A stretch of 64,000 nt of DNA. Origin: Lautropia sp. GTDB taxonomy: Bacteria > Pseudomonadota > Gammaproteobacteria > Burkholderiales > Burkholderiaceae_E. Both the position numbers and the translations under genes were made by a program. Positions 27,404 through 35,212 of this stretch are shown in pieces. A model generated the notes under the pieces. It had not been told where the DNA came from and made no database searches. It saw only the letters and a list, made by a program, of their open reading frames with translations. The stretch covers positions 1 through 64,000 of the forward strand of contig JAUMZD010000015.1 of the NCBI GenBank assembly GCA_030528325.1, written 5' to 3'. Position 1 is the first letter of the stretch, and the number at the start of each line of letters is the position of its first letter.

Positions 27404-27568
27404 AGGAGCTTGGGCGGCAGGAAAGTCGCGGGCTGCAAACCGGCCGCGCCGGCCCATTTTGCACCCGCTTCTTGCCCCATGGCACCGGCTATGGGGCGGC
27501 GAATCGGGCACAAACTGTGCTCGGCGGGGCCGATTTTCGCCTTCGCGATTCCTACCGCCCAAGCTCCT
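27404..27568 (+). repeat. 165-bp terminal-inverted-repeat element, copy A
   Basis: The left end AGGAGCTTGGGCGGCAGGAA (27404-27423) pairs with the right end (27549-27568) at 19 of 20 positions. Inside are CCGGC/GCCGG, CCCCATGGC/GCTATGGGG and GGGCACA/TGTGCTC hairpins. Copies at 33192 and 34464 have exactly the same length. It carries no ORF of its own and ends 22 bases before the MBL gene start. Confidence 0.9.
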
Positions 27569-27590
27569 AGGCATTCACGGAGACACGTCA

Positions 27591-28553
27591 ATGAGCAACA
27601 AGAAATTCGCATCGCAGGCCGACCTGGAAGAAAAGCAGGTCAGCTGGGAGAAGCTGTCCGACAACGCCTATGCCTACACGGCCGAAGGCGATCCGAACAC
27701 CGGGGTGATCATCGGTGACGACGGCGTGATCATCGTGGATGCCACGGCCACGCCGGTGGCGGCGCAGGGCGTCATCGCCAAGGTGCGGGAAGTGACCGAC
27801 CTGCCGATCCGGTACGTGGTGCTGACTCACTATCACGCCGTGCGGGTGCTGGGTGCCTCGGGCTACAAGAATGAGGGGCTCGAGCAGATCATCGCCAGCC
27901 ACGACACCTATGACCTGATCGTCGAGCGTGGCCAGCAGGACATGGATTCGGAAATCGGCCGCTTCCCGCGCCTCTTCCAGGCCGTCGAGAGCGTGCCGGG
28001 CCTGACCTGGCCGACGATGACCTTCCAGGGCGAGATGACGCTGTGGCTCGGCAAGCTGGAGGTGAAGATCAAGCAGGTCGGCCGTGGCCATACCAAGGGG
28101 GATGCCATCGTCTATCTGCCGTCGCAGAACATCTGCTTCTCCGGTGATCTGGTCGAGGCCGAAGCCGCCTGCTACACCGGCGATGCCTATCTGGCCGACT
28201 GGCCGCAGACGCTCGACAACCTGGCCGCGATGAAGTTCGACAAGCTGATCCCGGGCCGTGGTCCGGCCCTGATGACGGCCGGGCAGGTGCAGGCGGGCAT
28301 CAGCTATACCCGTGACTTCGTCTCGACGCTGTACCGCAGCGCCCAGGAGGCGGTGGCCCAGGGCATGGACCTGAAAGGAGCCATGGCGCACACCCGCAAG
28401 AACATGGACCCGAAGTTCGGCCACGTCTTCATCTACGAGCACTGCCTGCCTTTCGACGTGACCCGTGCCTTCGACGAGGCTAGCGGCATCCGTGATCCGC
28501 GGATCTGGACGGCCGAGCGTGACCAGGAAATGTGGCACGCCCTGCAGGCCTGA
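27591..28553 (+). CDS. MBL-fold metallo-hydrolase-like protein
   Basis: A 320-residue metallo-beta-lactamase-fold protein, first gene of the catabolic operon. The metal motif usually written HxHxDH is THYHAVR here, so the second pair of ligands is missing, although VGRGHTKGDAIVYLP (third His) and FSGDLVE (bridging Asp) remain. A single-metal or altered active site is likely. Its role beside the flavin hydroxylase is unknown; lactone or thioester hydrolysis are guesses. ATG 27591 follows an ACGGAGAC RBS. Confidence 0.75.
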   Translation: MSNKKFASQADLEEKQVSWEKLSDNAYAYTAEGDPNTGVIIGDDGVIIVDATATPVAAQGVIAKVREVTDLPIRYVVLTHYHAVRVLGASGYKNEGLEQIIASHDTYDLIVERGQQDMDSEIGRFPRLFQAVESVPGLTWPTMTFQGEMTLWLGKLEVKIKQVGRGHTKGDAIVYLPSQNICFSGDLVEAEAACYTGDAYLADWPQTLDNLAAMKFDKLIPGRGPALMTAGQVQAGISYTRDFVSTLYRSAQEAVAQGMDLKGAMAHTRKNMDPKFGHVFIYEHCLPFDVTRAFDEASGIRDPRIWTAERDQEMWHALQA

Positions 28554-28576
28554 GGCCCGTCGGGAGGAGCATCATC

Positions 28577-30256
28577 GTGCTGAGCACTTTCCAATACCCG
28601 AAGTTTGATTATGTGACGCCGCCCGAGTTGAAGGAGGGGCGCGAGGGACACTATCCGGTGATCGTCGTCGGGGCAGGGCCCGTGGGCCTGTGCACGGCGA
28701 TCGATCTGGCCCGGCAGGGCCATCAGGTGCTGTTGCTCGACAACGATGACACCGTGTCGATCGGCTCGCGGGGTGTCTGTTATGCCAAGCGCACGCTCGA
28801 GGTGCTCGATCGCCTGGGCTGTGGCGACGAGATGGTGGACAAGGGCGTGTCGTGGAACGTGGGGCGCGCCTTCTTCCGCGAGGACGAGGTGTTCAACTTC
28901 AACCTCAGCCCCCAGCCTGATCATCAGCGTCCGGGCATGATCAACCTTCAGCAGTATTACCTGGAGGACCATCTGGTCAGGCGCGCGCGCCAGCTGCCCA
29001 GCCTGGCGATGCGCTTCAGGAACAATGTGATCGCCGTCACCCCGGGTGAGCAGCAGGTGGCGTTGCGGGTCGAGACACCTGACGGGGTCTATGGTCTGAC
29101 GACCGACTGGCTGGTGGTGGCCGATGGCGCGCGCAGCCCGATCCGGCACATGCTGGGGCTGGACATCGAGGGCAAGGTCTTCATGGATCGCTTCCTGATC
29201 GCGGACGTGGTCATGAAGGCGGATTACCCGACCGAGCGCTGGTTCTGGTTCGACCCGCCTTTTCATCCGAACCAGTCGGTGCTGCTGCACCGTCAGGCCG
29301 ACAACGTCTGGCGCATCGACTTCCAGCTGGGCTGGGATGCCGATCCGGTCGAGGAACGCAAACCCGAGAACGTCATCCCGCGCATCCAGGCGATGCTGGG
29401 CGACGGGCGCGAGTTCGAGCTGGAGTGGGTCAGTGTCTATACCTTCCAGTGCCGGCGGATGAACCGCTTCAATCATGGCCGGGTACTGTTCGTGGGCGAT
29501 GCGGCGCATCAGGTCTCGCCCTTCGGGGCTCGCGGCGCCAATTCCGGCATTCAGGATGCCGACAATCTGGCCTGGAAGCTGAAGCTGGTCATGGATGGCA
29601 AGGCGCCTGCGACCCTGCTGGACACTTACAGCGAAGAGCGCGGTTTTGCGGCGGACGAGAACATCATGAACTCGACCCGTTCCACCGACTTCATCACGCC
29701 GAAGAGCCGCACCAGCAAGACCTTCCGCAACGCGGTGCTGGGCCTGGCCGAGCATTATCCCTTTGCCCGCGCACTGGTGAATTCCGGCCGTCTGTCGGTG
29801 CCGAGCTTCCTGACCGAGTCCCGGCTGAACACCCCGGATGAGGATGTCTTCGAGGGCGACATGGTGCCGGGGGCGCCGATGGACGATGCGCCCGTGCAGC
29901 ATGCCGGGGGCAGCCAGTGGCTGCTTCGGGCGGTGGGAGACAGCTTCGCCCTGATGTTGTATGCCGATGATGCCTCAGGGCTGGACGCGGATACCGTGGC
30001 CCGGTTGCAGGGTCTCGACCAGGGGGCGATTGGGGTGGTGCCCATGGTGGTGGCCCGTCAGGGACAGGCGCCTGCCGGTTTGTGCACCCTCCTCGATGTG
30101 AACGGCCGGATCGTCGAACGCTATGACCTGAAGCCCGGCAGCTGCTATCTGCTGCGCCCGGATCAGCACGTGGCCGCCCGCTGGCGGGGGTTCGATCCGG
30201 TCAAGGTGCGGGCGGCTGTCGATCGCGCCATTGGCCGTTTCCAGCACCTGTCATGA
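28577..30256 (+). CDS. FAD-dependent aromatic monooxygenase (MhpA-like)
   Basis: The 559-residue group A flavin hydroxylase has three signature motifs: the Rossmann VIVVGAGPVGLCTAIDLA near residue 33, the DG motif VVADGARSPIRHMLG near 190, and the GD motif FVGDAAHQVSPFGARGANSG near 310. A C-terminal thioredoxin-like part (YLLRPDQHVAARWR) occurs in MhpA/PheA-type enzymes. It probably hydroxylates a phenolic ring with NAD(P)H and O2; the substrate is open. GTG 28577 is preceded by GGGAGGAG. DUF2783, VOC and FAH genes follow. Confidence 0.82.
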   Translation: MLSTFQYPKFDYVTPPELKEGREGHYPVIVVGAGPVGLCTAIDLARQGHQVLLLDNDDTVSIGSRGVCYAKRTLEVLDRLGCGDEMVDKGVSWNVGRAFFREDEVFNFNLSPQPDHQRPGMINLQQYYLEDHLVRRARQLPSLAMRFRNNVIAVTPGEQQVALRVETPDGVYGLTTDWLVVADGARSPIRHMLGLDIEGKVFMDRFLIADVVMKADYPTERWFWFDPPFHPNQSVLLHRQADNVWRIDFQLGWDADPVEERKPENVIPRIQAMLGDGREFELEWVSVYTFQCRRMNRFNHGRVLFVGDAAHQVSPFGARGANSGIQDADNLAWKLKLVMDGKAPATLLDTYSEERGFAADENIMNSTRSTDFITPKSRTSKTFRNAVLGLAEHYPFARALVNSGRLSVPSFLTESRLNTPDEDVFEGDMVPGAPMDDAPVQHAGGSQWLLRAVGDSFALMLYADDASGLDADTVARLQGLDQGAIGVVPMVVARQGQAPAGLCTLLDVNGRIVERYDLKPGSCYLLRPDQHVAARWRGFDPVKVRAAVDRAIGRFQHLS

Positions 30257-30312
30257 ACGGCCCCCCGCTGGATCTGCATGACAGGCCCCCATCCACCTGA
30301 CAGGAGAACCTG

Positions 30313-30564
30313 ATGCCCCTGATCGTCGAACCCAACCTGAAAGAACCGGGCAAGCGCTATTTTCGGGCCTTCAGCCCCGGTGACGACTTCTACGAGATGC
30401 TGATCGACATGCACCGTGATCTGACGGATGAGCAGAGCGAGATGGTCAATGCCCGCCTGATCCTGCTGCTGTCCAATCACATCGGCGACATCGGCGTGCT
30501 GCGGGAAGCCATGCAGATCGCCCGGCAGGCGGTGGTGGACGGCAAGCTGCCTAACGTTGCCTGA
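30313..30564 (+). CDS. DUF2783 small protein
   Basis: An 83-residue, mostly helical protein with a central EMLIDMHRDLTDEQSEMVNA segment and NHIGDIGVLREAM, which I recognise as the DUF2783 type often found beside flavin hydroxylases. Function unknown; an accessory role for the hydroxylase is inference. RBS AGGAGA precedes the ATG. Its end overlaps the convergent LysR gene by 14 bases. Confidence 0.7.
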   Translation: MPLIVEPNLKEPGKRYFRAFSPGDDFYEMLIDMHRDLTDEQSEMVNARLILLLSNHIGDIGVLREAMQIARQAVVDGKLPNVA

Positions 30565-31444
30565 CCTGGTCGAGCAGATGGCGGTAAAACTGTTCGGCTG
30601 CCGGTGACAGCGAGCGTCCGGCGCGGGTGAACAGATGAAAGCGTCGCCGGACATCGGGGCTGGTCAGTGGGCGCATGGTCAGGCCGTAGAGCCTGACCAA
30701 TGATTCGGCATAAGGCATGCAGATCGTGACGCCCAGCCCGGCGGCGACCATGCCGAGTGCGGTCGACATGAACGTGACGGTCGTGGCGGGCGTGATGTCC
30801 AGCTCACGGATCGCGGCGTTCAGGTCGAGTGACAATCGCTCGGTGAACTGGCCCTGGAGCGTGATGAGCGGCAGCCTGGCCAGCTCGGCCCACGGGATCA
30901 GGTCGCGTGAAGCCAGTGCGTGCCCGGCGGGCAGCACGACATGAAAGGGCAGCTCGAACAGCAACGTGCTGTCCAGATCGGAATGCAGCTCGCGTTCCGG
31001 GCCGACGCCGATATCCACGTCGCCCGAGAGCACGCGGGTGGTGACACCTTCCACCGCACAGTCTAGCAGGCGGATCTCGATGTCCGGAAAAAGTTGCCTG
31101 AAGCCGGCGATGACCTCCGGCAGCAGTGTCGATGCCATCAGCTGGGGGGCGGCCACGCGAACCACGCCTTTCTTCAGCGCCTTCAGGTTGCTCACTTCCG
31201 TCAGCACCCCGTCCAGCTCGCTCAGGATCTGCTCGATCAGCGGGTAGATGTCGCTGCCCACGTCCGAGAGTTGCGTGTGCCGGGTGCTGCGATCGAACAG
31301 CCGGATGCCGAGCGCCTGTTCCAGTTCCTTGATCAGGCCGCTGAGGGCGGACTGCGTGACATGCAGGTGTTCGGCCGCCTGGGTGAAGCTGCCGGTGCGG
31401 GCAAGGGTGATGAAGGCCCGCAATTGTCGCAGGGTGACATTCAT
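30551..31444 (-). CDS. LysR-family transcriptional regulator
   Basis: The 297-residue protein has the LysR helix-turn-helix (MNVTLRQLRAFITLARTGSF, QAAEHLHVTQSALSGLIKEL) and a two-lobed effector domain (VRVAAPQLMASTLLPEVIAG). It starts at ATG 31444; an upstream in-frame extension is not family-like. It is divergent from the VOC/FAH/TRAP genes and convergent with DUF2783, so it sits inside the catabolic cluster and most likely senses a pathway intermediate. Confidence 0.85.
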   Translation of the reverse strand: MNVTLRQLRAFITLARTGSFTQAAEHLHVTQSALSGLIKELEQALGIRLFDRSTRHTQLSDVGSDIYPLIEQILSELDGVLTEVSNLKALKKGVVRVAAPQLMASTLLPEVIAGFRQLFPDIEIRLLDCAVEGVTTRVLSGDVDIGVGPERELHSDLDSTLLFELPFHVVLPAGHALASRDLIPWAELARLPLITLQGQFTERLSLDLNAAIRELDITPATTVTFMSTALGMVAAGLGVTICMPYAESLVRLYGLTMRPLTSPDVRRRFHLFTRAGRSLSPAAEQFYRHLLDQVRQR

Positions 31445-31446
31445 CG

Positions 31447-31502
31447 GATTTTCCAATGGATCGATCTTGAAAATCTGTTGGCATGATAAAGCCTTTTGGC
31501 AT
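31447..31502. promoter_or_regulatory. Repeat-rich control region between LysR and VOC genes
   Basis: GATTTTC (31447-31453) and GAAAATC (31469-31475) form an inverted repeat, and TTGGCAT occurs at 31478-31484 and 31496-31502. The block starts three bases from the LysR start codon and lies about 90-145 bases upstream of the VOC gene. It is a good candidate for LysR binding. Confidence 0.45.
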
Positions 31503-31592
31503 TTAATCACGGCGTGATCTGCACGTGACTGCGCCGGTGTGGCCGCAGGCCGGCCGCCCGATCCATGACACAACAGACTTAAGGAGACTGCC

Positions 31593-32144
31593 ATGACCTC
31601 CCTGATCAAGAAGATCCATCATGTGGCTTATCGCTGCAAGGATGCACTGGAAACAGCCCGCTGGTATGAAAAGCATCTGGGCATGAAGCTCATCCTTTCG
31701 ATCGGTGAGGACGCCGTGCCTTCGACCGGTGAGCCCGATCCCTACATGCACATCTTCCTCGATGCCGGCATGGGCAATGTACTCGCTTTCTTCGAGCTGC
31801 CCACCCGCAAGCCGATGGGCCGGGACGAGAACACGCCGGTGTGGACGCAGCACCTGGCGCTGGAAGTCGAGGATCTTGAGACGCTGCTGGCCACCAAGGC
31901 ACGCTTGCAGTCCGAAGGCATCGAGGTGCTGGGGCCGACCGACCACGCCCTGTTCCAGTCCATCTATTTCTTCGATCCGAACGGGCACCGTCTCGAACTG
32001 GCAGCGCCCACGGCGCCGCCGGGGATGATGGAAGCGCTCGACAAGGTGAAGTGGGTGATGCTGGAAGAGTGGGCGCAGACGAAGAGGGCGCCGAAGCATG
32101 CCGCCTGGATGCATGATGGCAGCTACAAGGAGATGTTCAAATGA
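31593..32144 (+). CDS. VOC-family (glyoxalase/dioxygenase-fold) protein
   Basis: A 183-residue two-module VOC protein. Candidate metal ligands are His in KKIHHVAYRC near residue 10, His in WTQHLALEVED near 88 and Glu in NGHRLELAAP near 137, the 2-His-1-Glu set used by extradiol dioxygenases and glyoxalase I. In this neighbourhood ring cleavage of a hydroxylated aromatic is a reasonable inference, but isomerase or epimerase activity cannot be excluded. AAGGAGA precedes the ATG; it overlaps the FAH gene by ATGA. Confidence 0.78.
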   Translation: MTSLIKKIHHVAYRCKDALETARWYEKHLGMKLILSIGEDAVPSTGEPDPYMHIFLDAGMGNVLAFFELPTRKPMGRDENTPVWTQHLALEVEDLETLLATKARLQSEGIEVLGPTDHALFQSIYFFDPNGHRLELAAPTAPPGMMEALDKVKWVMLEEWAQTKRAPKHAAWMHDGSYKEMFK

Positions 32145-33154
32145 AACTGGCTTCACTGAAAGCAGGAGGGCGGGACGGCACGCTCGTGGTCGTCAGCCGG
32201 GATCTTTCCCGTTGCCGGCCGGTGCCCGCCATTGCCCGCACCTTGCAGGCGGCGCTGGATGACTGGGAGAGCTGCGAGCCGCAGCTGCGTCAGGTCTATG
32301 AGGCCCTGAACAGCGGGTCGGTCGAGTCACAGCCTTTCGATCAGGCGGCTTGCCATTCCCCGCTGCCTCGTGCCTATCAGTGGGCGGATGGCTCGGCCTA
32401 CATCAACCACGTCGAACTGGTTCGCAAGGCGCGCAACGCCGAGATGCCCGAGTCCTTCTATACCGATCCACTGATGTATCAGGGCGGCTCCGACAGTTTC
32501 ATCGGCCCGCGTGATCAGGTGGTGGCCGATGCCTCGTGGGGGATCGACTTCGAGGCCGAAGTCACGGTCGTGACCGGTGATGTGCCGATGGGTGCCACGC
32601 CCGAGCAGGCTGCCCGGGCGATCCGGCTGGTGATGCTGGTCAACGACGTGAGTCTTCGCAACCTGATTCCGAACGAGCTGGCCAAGGGCTTCGGTTTCTT
32701 CCAGAGCAAGCCGGCCTCGGCCTTCAGCCCGGTGGCCGTCACCCCGGATGAACTGGGTGAGGCCTGGCAGGATGCGAAGGTGCATCTGCCGCTGGTGGTT
32801 CATCTCAACGACAGGTTGTTCGGCAAGCCCAATGCCGGTGTCGACATGACTTTCGATTTCGGCCGTCTGGTGGCTCACGTGGCGAAGACCCGTGAGCTGG
32901 AGGCCGGTTCGATCATCGGTTCCGGTACGGTGTCGAACAAGCAGGGCGACCTGTGGGGGTCGTCGATCGATCACGGCGGTGTCGGTTATTGCTGCCTGGC
33001 CGAGGTGCGAACCTACGAGACCATCGAGCAGGGCAAGCCGGTCACGCCCTTCATGCGGGATGGTGACGTGGTGCGTGTCGAAATGTTCGATGCCCAGGGC
33101 AACAACATCTTCGGCACGATCGAGAACCGGGTTTCCGAGCTGAAACCCGCGTGA
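32141..33154 (+). CDS. Fumarylacetoacetate hydrolase-family protein
   Basis: The 337-residue product has an N-terminal FAA-like domain (LPRAYQWADGSAYINHVELV) and the catalytic domain with the metal acidic set in IDFEAEVTVVTGDVP and VMLVNDVSLRNLI, then GSGTVSNK. It should hydrolyse a 2,4-dioxo or acylpyruvate product of ring cleavage, giving fumarate or similar acids. Translational coupling to the VOC gene and a maleylacetoacetate-isomerase-like gene downstream support a homogentisate/gentisate-like route. Confidence 0.82.
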   Translation: MKLASLKAGGRDGTLVVVSRDLSRCRPVPAIARTLQAALDDWESCEPQLRQVYEALNSGSVESQPFDQAACHSPLPRAYQWADGSAYINHVELVRKARNAEMPESFYTDPLMYQGGSDSFIGPRDQVVADASWGIDFEAEVTVVTGDVPMGATPEQAARAIRLVMLVNDVSLRNLIPNELAKGFGFFQSKPASAFSPVAVTPDELGEAWQDAKVHLPLVVHLNDRLFGKPNAGVDMTFDFGRLVAHVAKTRELEAGSIIGSGTVSNKQGDLWGSSIDHGGVGYCCLAEVRTYETIEQGKPVTPFMRDGDVVRVEMFDAQGNNIFGTIENRVSELKPA

Positions 33155-33191
33155 TGGGGGCAACCGGGGTTTCCCCGGTTTGTCGAGTTCT

Positions 33192-33356
33192 GGGAGCTTG
33201 GATGGCAGGAAAGTCGCGGGCTGCAAACCGGCCGCGCCGGCCCTTTTTGCACCCGCTCCTTGCCCCATGGCACCCGCTATGGGGCGGCGAATCGGGCACA
33301 AACGGTGCTCGGCGGGGCCGGTTTTCGCCTTCGCGATTCCTGCCGCCCAGGCTCCT
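33192..33356 (+). repeat. 165-bp terminal-inverted-repeat element, copy B
   Basis: Same length and order as copy A with scattered substitutions. The CCCCATGGC/GCTATGGGG hairpin is intact, with a G.T position that pairs only as G.U in plus-sense RNA. It occupies the gap between the FAH and TRAP binding-protein genes. Confidence 0.9.
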
Positions 33357-33413
33357 GGGGTATCGAAAATTTTTTCTGGCAGCAGATGGCTGTCGTATTG
33401 GGAGTGAGACAGG

Positions 33414-34448
33414 ATGAAGATCAAGCAGCTCGTCAGTGCAGTGGCCGCGGCCACGGCATGTTTCTGTGCCTCGGTGCAGGCCGAGGAGATCGTCCTCAAG
33501 GTGGCGCATTTCTGGCCGGCTTCGGCCCTGAGCCAGCAGCAGGTGCTGGAGCCCTGGTGCAAGAAGATCGCGGCCGAGTCTGCCAACAGGCTCAAGTGCC
33601 AGATTTACCCCGCCATGCAGCTGGGTGGCACACCGGCGCAGTTGATGCAGCAGGCCGCCGATGGCGTGGCCGACATCGTGTGGACGCTGCCCGGCTATAC
33701 GGCAGGACGTTTCCCCTCGGTCGAGGTGTTCGAGCTGCCCTTCATCACCCGCAACGCCGAGGGCGCCAGCCGTGCGGCCTGGGAGTATTACGAAAAGTAT
33801 GGCCAGAAGGATTTTGCAGCCGTCAAGCCGCTGGCCTTTCATGTGCATGATGCCGGCCACATTCACAACAACAAGCGCGAAATCACGAAGCCGGCTGATT
33901 TCCGGGGCCTGAAGATGCGTGCACCGACGCGGCTCACCAACCGGATGCTGGCCCACCTGGGCGCCACCCCGGTGGCGATGCCGATGCCGCAGACACCCGA
34001 TGCCGTCTCGAAAGGGGTGGTCGATGGCTATGTGCTGCCGTGGGAGGTGGTCCCGACGATGAAGCTGCACGAAATGACCAAGTACCACACCGAGATGGAT
34101 GCCTCGCAGCCTTCGCTCTACACGACCTTTTTCTCGATCGTGATGAACAAGGCCCGTTACGAGAGCCTGCCGGATGATCTGAAGAAAGTGATCGACGACA
34201 ATTCGGGAGCTGATTTTTCGGCATCGATCGGTAAGGCCTGGGATGCGTCGGCACCGGCTGCCCGGAAACAGGCCGAGGATCGTGGCAACAAGTTCCACAC
34301 CATTCCGGCCAGCGAGGCGCCTGCCTGGATCAAGGTGGGTGACCGCATTGCAGGTGAGTGGGTGAAGGAAGTGACGAAGAAGGGCTATCCGGGGCAGGAA
34401 ATGCTCGACAGCGCCCGCGAACTGATCGCCCGGCACAGCAAGCCGTGA
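33414..34448 (+). CDS. TRAP transporter substrate-binding protein (DctP family)
   Basis: A 344-residue periplasmic solute receptor with a signal peptide (MKIKQLVSAVAAATACFCAS, cleavage after VQA). DctP landmarks are ITKPADFRGLKMRAPTRLTN, containing the carboxylate-binding Arg, and VVDGYVLPWEVVPTMKLHE. It delivers an organic acid to the DctQM permease encoded downstream; its operon suggests an aromatic or side-chain acid. Copy C of the 165-bp repeat separates it from dctQ. Confidence 0.85.
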   Translation: MKIKQLVSAVAAATACFCASVQAEEIVLKVAHFWPASALSQQQVLEPWCKKIAAESANRLKCQIYPAMQLGGTPAQLMQQAADGVADIVWTLPGYTAGRFPSVEVFELPFITRNAEGASRAAWEYYEKYGQKDFAAVKPLAFHVHDAGHIHNNKREITKPADFRGLKMRAPTRLTNRMLAHLGATPVAMPMPQTPDAVSKGVVDGYVLPWEVVPTMKLHEMTKYHTEMDASQPSLYTTFFSIVMNKARYESLPDDLKKVIDDNSGADFSASIGKAWDASAPAARKQAEDRGNKFHTIPASEAPAWIKVGDRIAGEWVKEVTKKGYPGQEMLDSARELIARHSKP

Positions 34449-34463
34449 TCTCATGAGCCCTCG

Positions 34464-34628
34464 AGGAGCTTGGGCGGCAGGAAAGTCGCGGGTTGCAAAC
34501 CGGCCGCGCCGGCCCATTTGGCACCCGCTTCTTGCCCCATAGCTCGGGCTATGGGGCGGCGAATCGGGCACAAACTGTGCTCGGTGGGGCCGATTTTCGC
34601 CTTCGCGATTCCTGCCGCCCAAGCGCCG
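34464..34628 (+). repeat. 165-bp terminal-inverted-repeat element, copy C
   Basis: It begins AGGAGCTTGGGCGGCAGGAA and ends at CCCAAGCGCC. The central hairpin is CCCCATAGC/GCTATGGGG with a TCGG loop: the G.U of copies A and B is replaced by an A-U pair, a structure-preserving change. It lies between dctP and dctQ and must be co-transcribed. Confidence 0.9.
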
Positions 34629-34666
34629 AGGGCCGTCTGAGAGGCCCCATTGATTAGGAGACAACC

Positions 34667-35212
34667 ATGGCGGAAGCCATCCCGCAATCCGGCGAGCATC
34701 AGGTTCATCAGCCCACCGATCCGGTGGGGCGTTTCCTGTTCGGCTGGTCGAAACTCTCGGCTCTGGGCGGGGCACTGCTGCTCTTTGGCGCCTGTGCCCT
34801 GTCCGCGTACAGTGTCCTCGGTCGCTGGCTCTTCGATGAGCCGGTCATGGGCGATGTGGAAATGGTACAGATGGCCTGCGCACTGGCCATCGCAGCCTGT
34901 CTGCCTTATGCGCAGATGAAGAATGCCCATGTCATCGTCGACTTCTTCACCCTGAAGGCACCGCCGGCGGTGCGTGCCGCACTGGATCGCCTGGCGGCGC
35001 TGGTGCTGGCCGTGGGCTCGGCGGTCATCGCCTGGCGAAGCTTCGTCGGGGCGTGGGAGGCCTGGGCGTCTCAGGAAAGCACGATGATTCTGGGATGGCC
35101 GCTGTGGTGGTCGTATCTGACACTGGGGCCGGGATTTCTGCTGCTGGCACTGACAGCGCTTCATACCGCCTGGAAAGGTGTCGGAACCAACGAGACGGGT
35201 GAGCGCGAATGA
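34667..35212 (+). CDS. TRAP transporter small permease (DctQ family)
   Basis: A 181-residue four-helix membrane protein with the DctQ-type motif VLGRWLFDEPVMGDVEMVQM near residue 45 and AIAACLPYAQMKNAHVIVDF. It forms the membrane complex with DctM. TTAGGAGA precedes the ATG. It overlaps dctM by ATGA. Confidence 0.85.
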   Translation: MAEAIPQSGEHQVHQPTDPVGRFLFGWSKLSALGGALLLFGACALSAYSVLGRWLFDEPVMGDVEMVQMACALAIAACLPYAQMKNAHVIVDFFTLKAPPAVRAALDRLAALVLAVGSAVIAWRSFVGAWEAWASQESTMILGWPLWWSYLTLGPGFLLLALTALHTAWKGVGTNETGERE

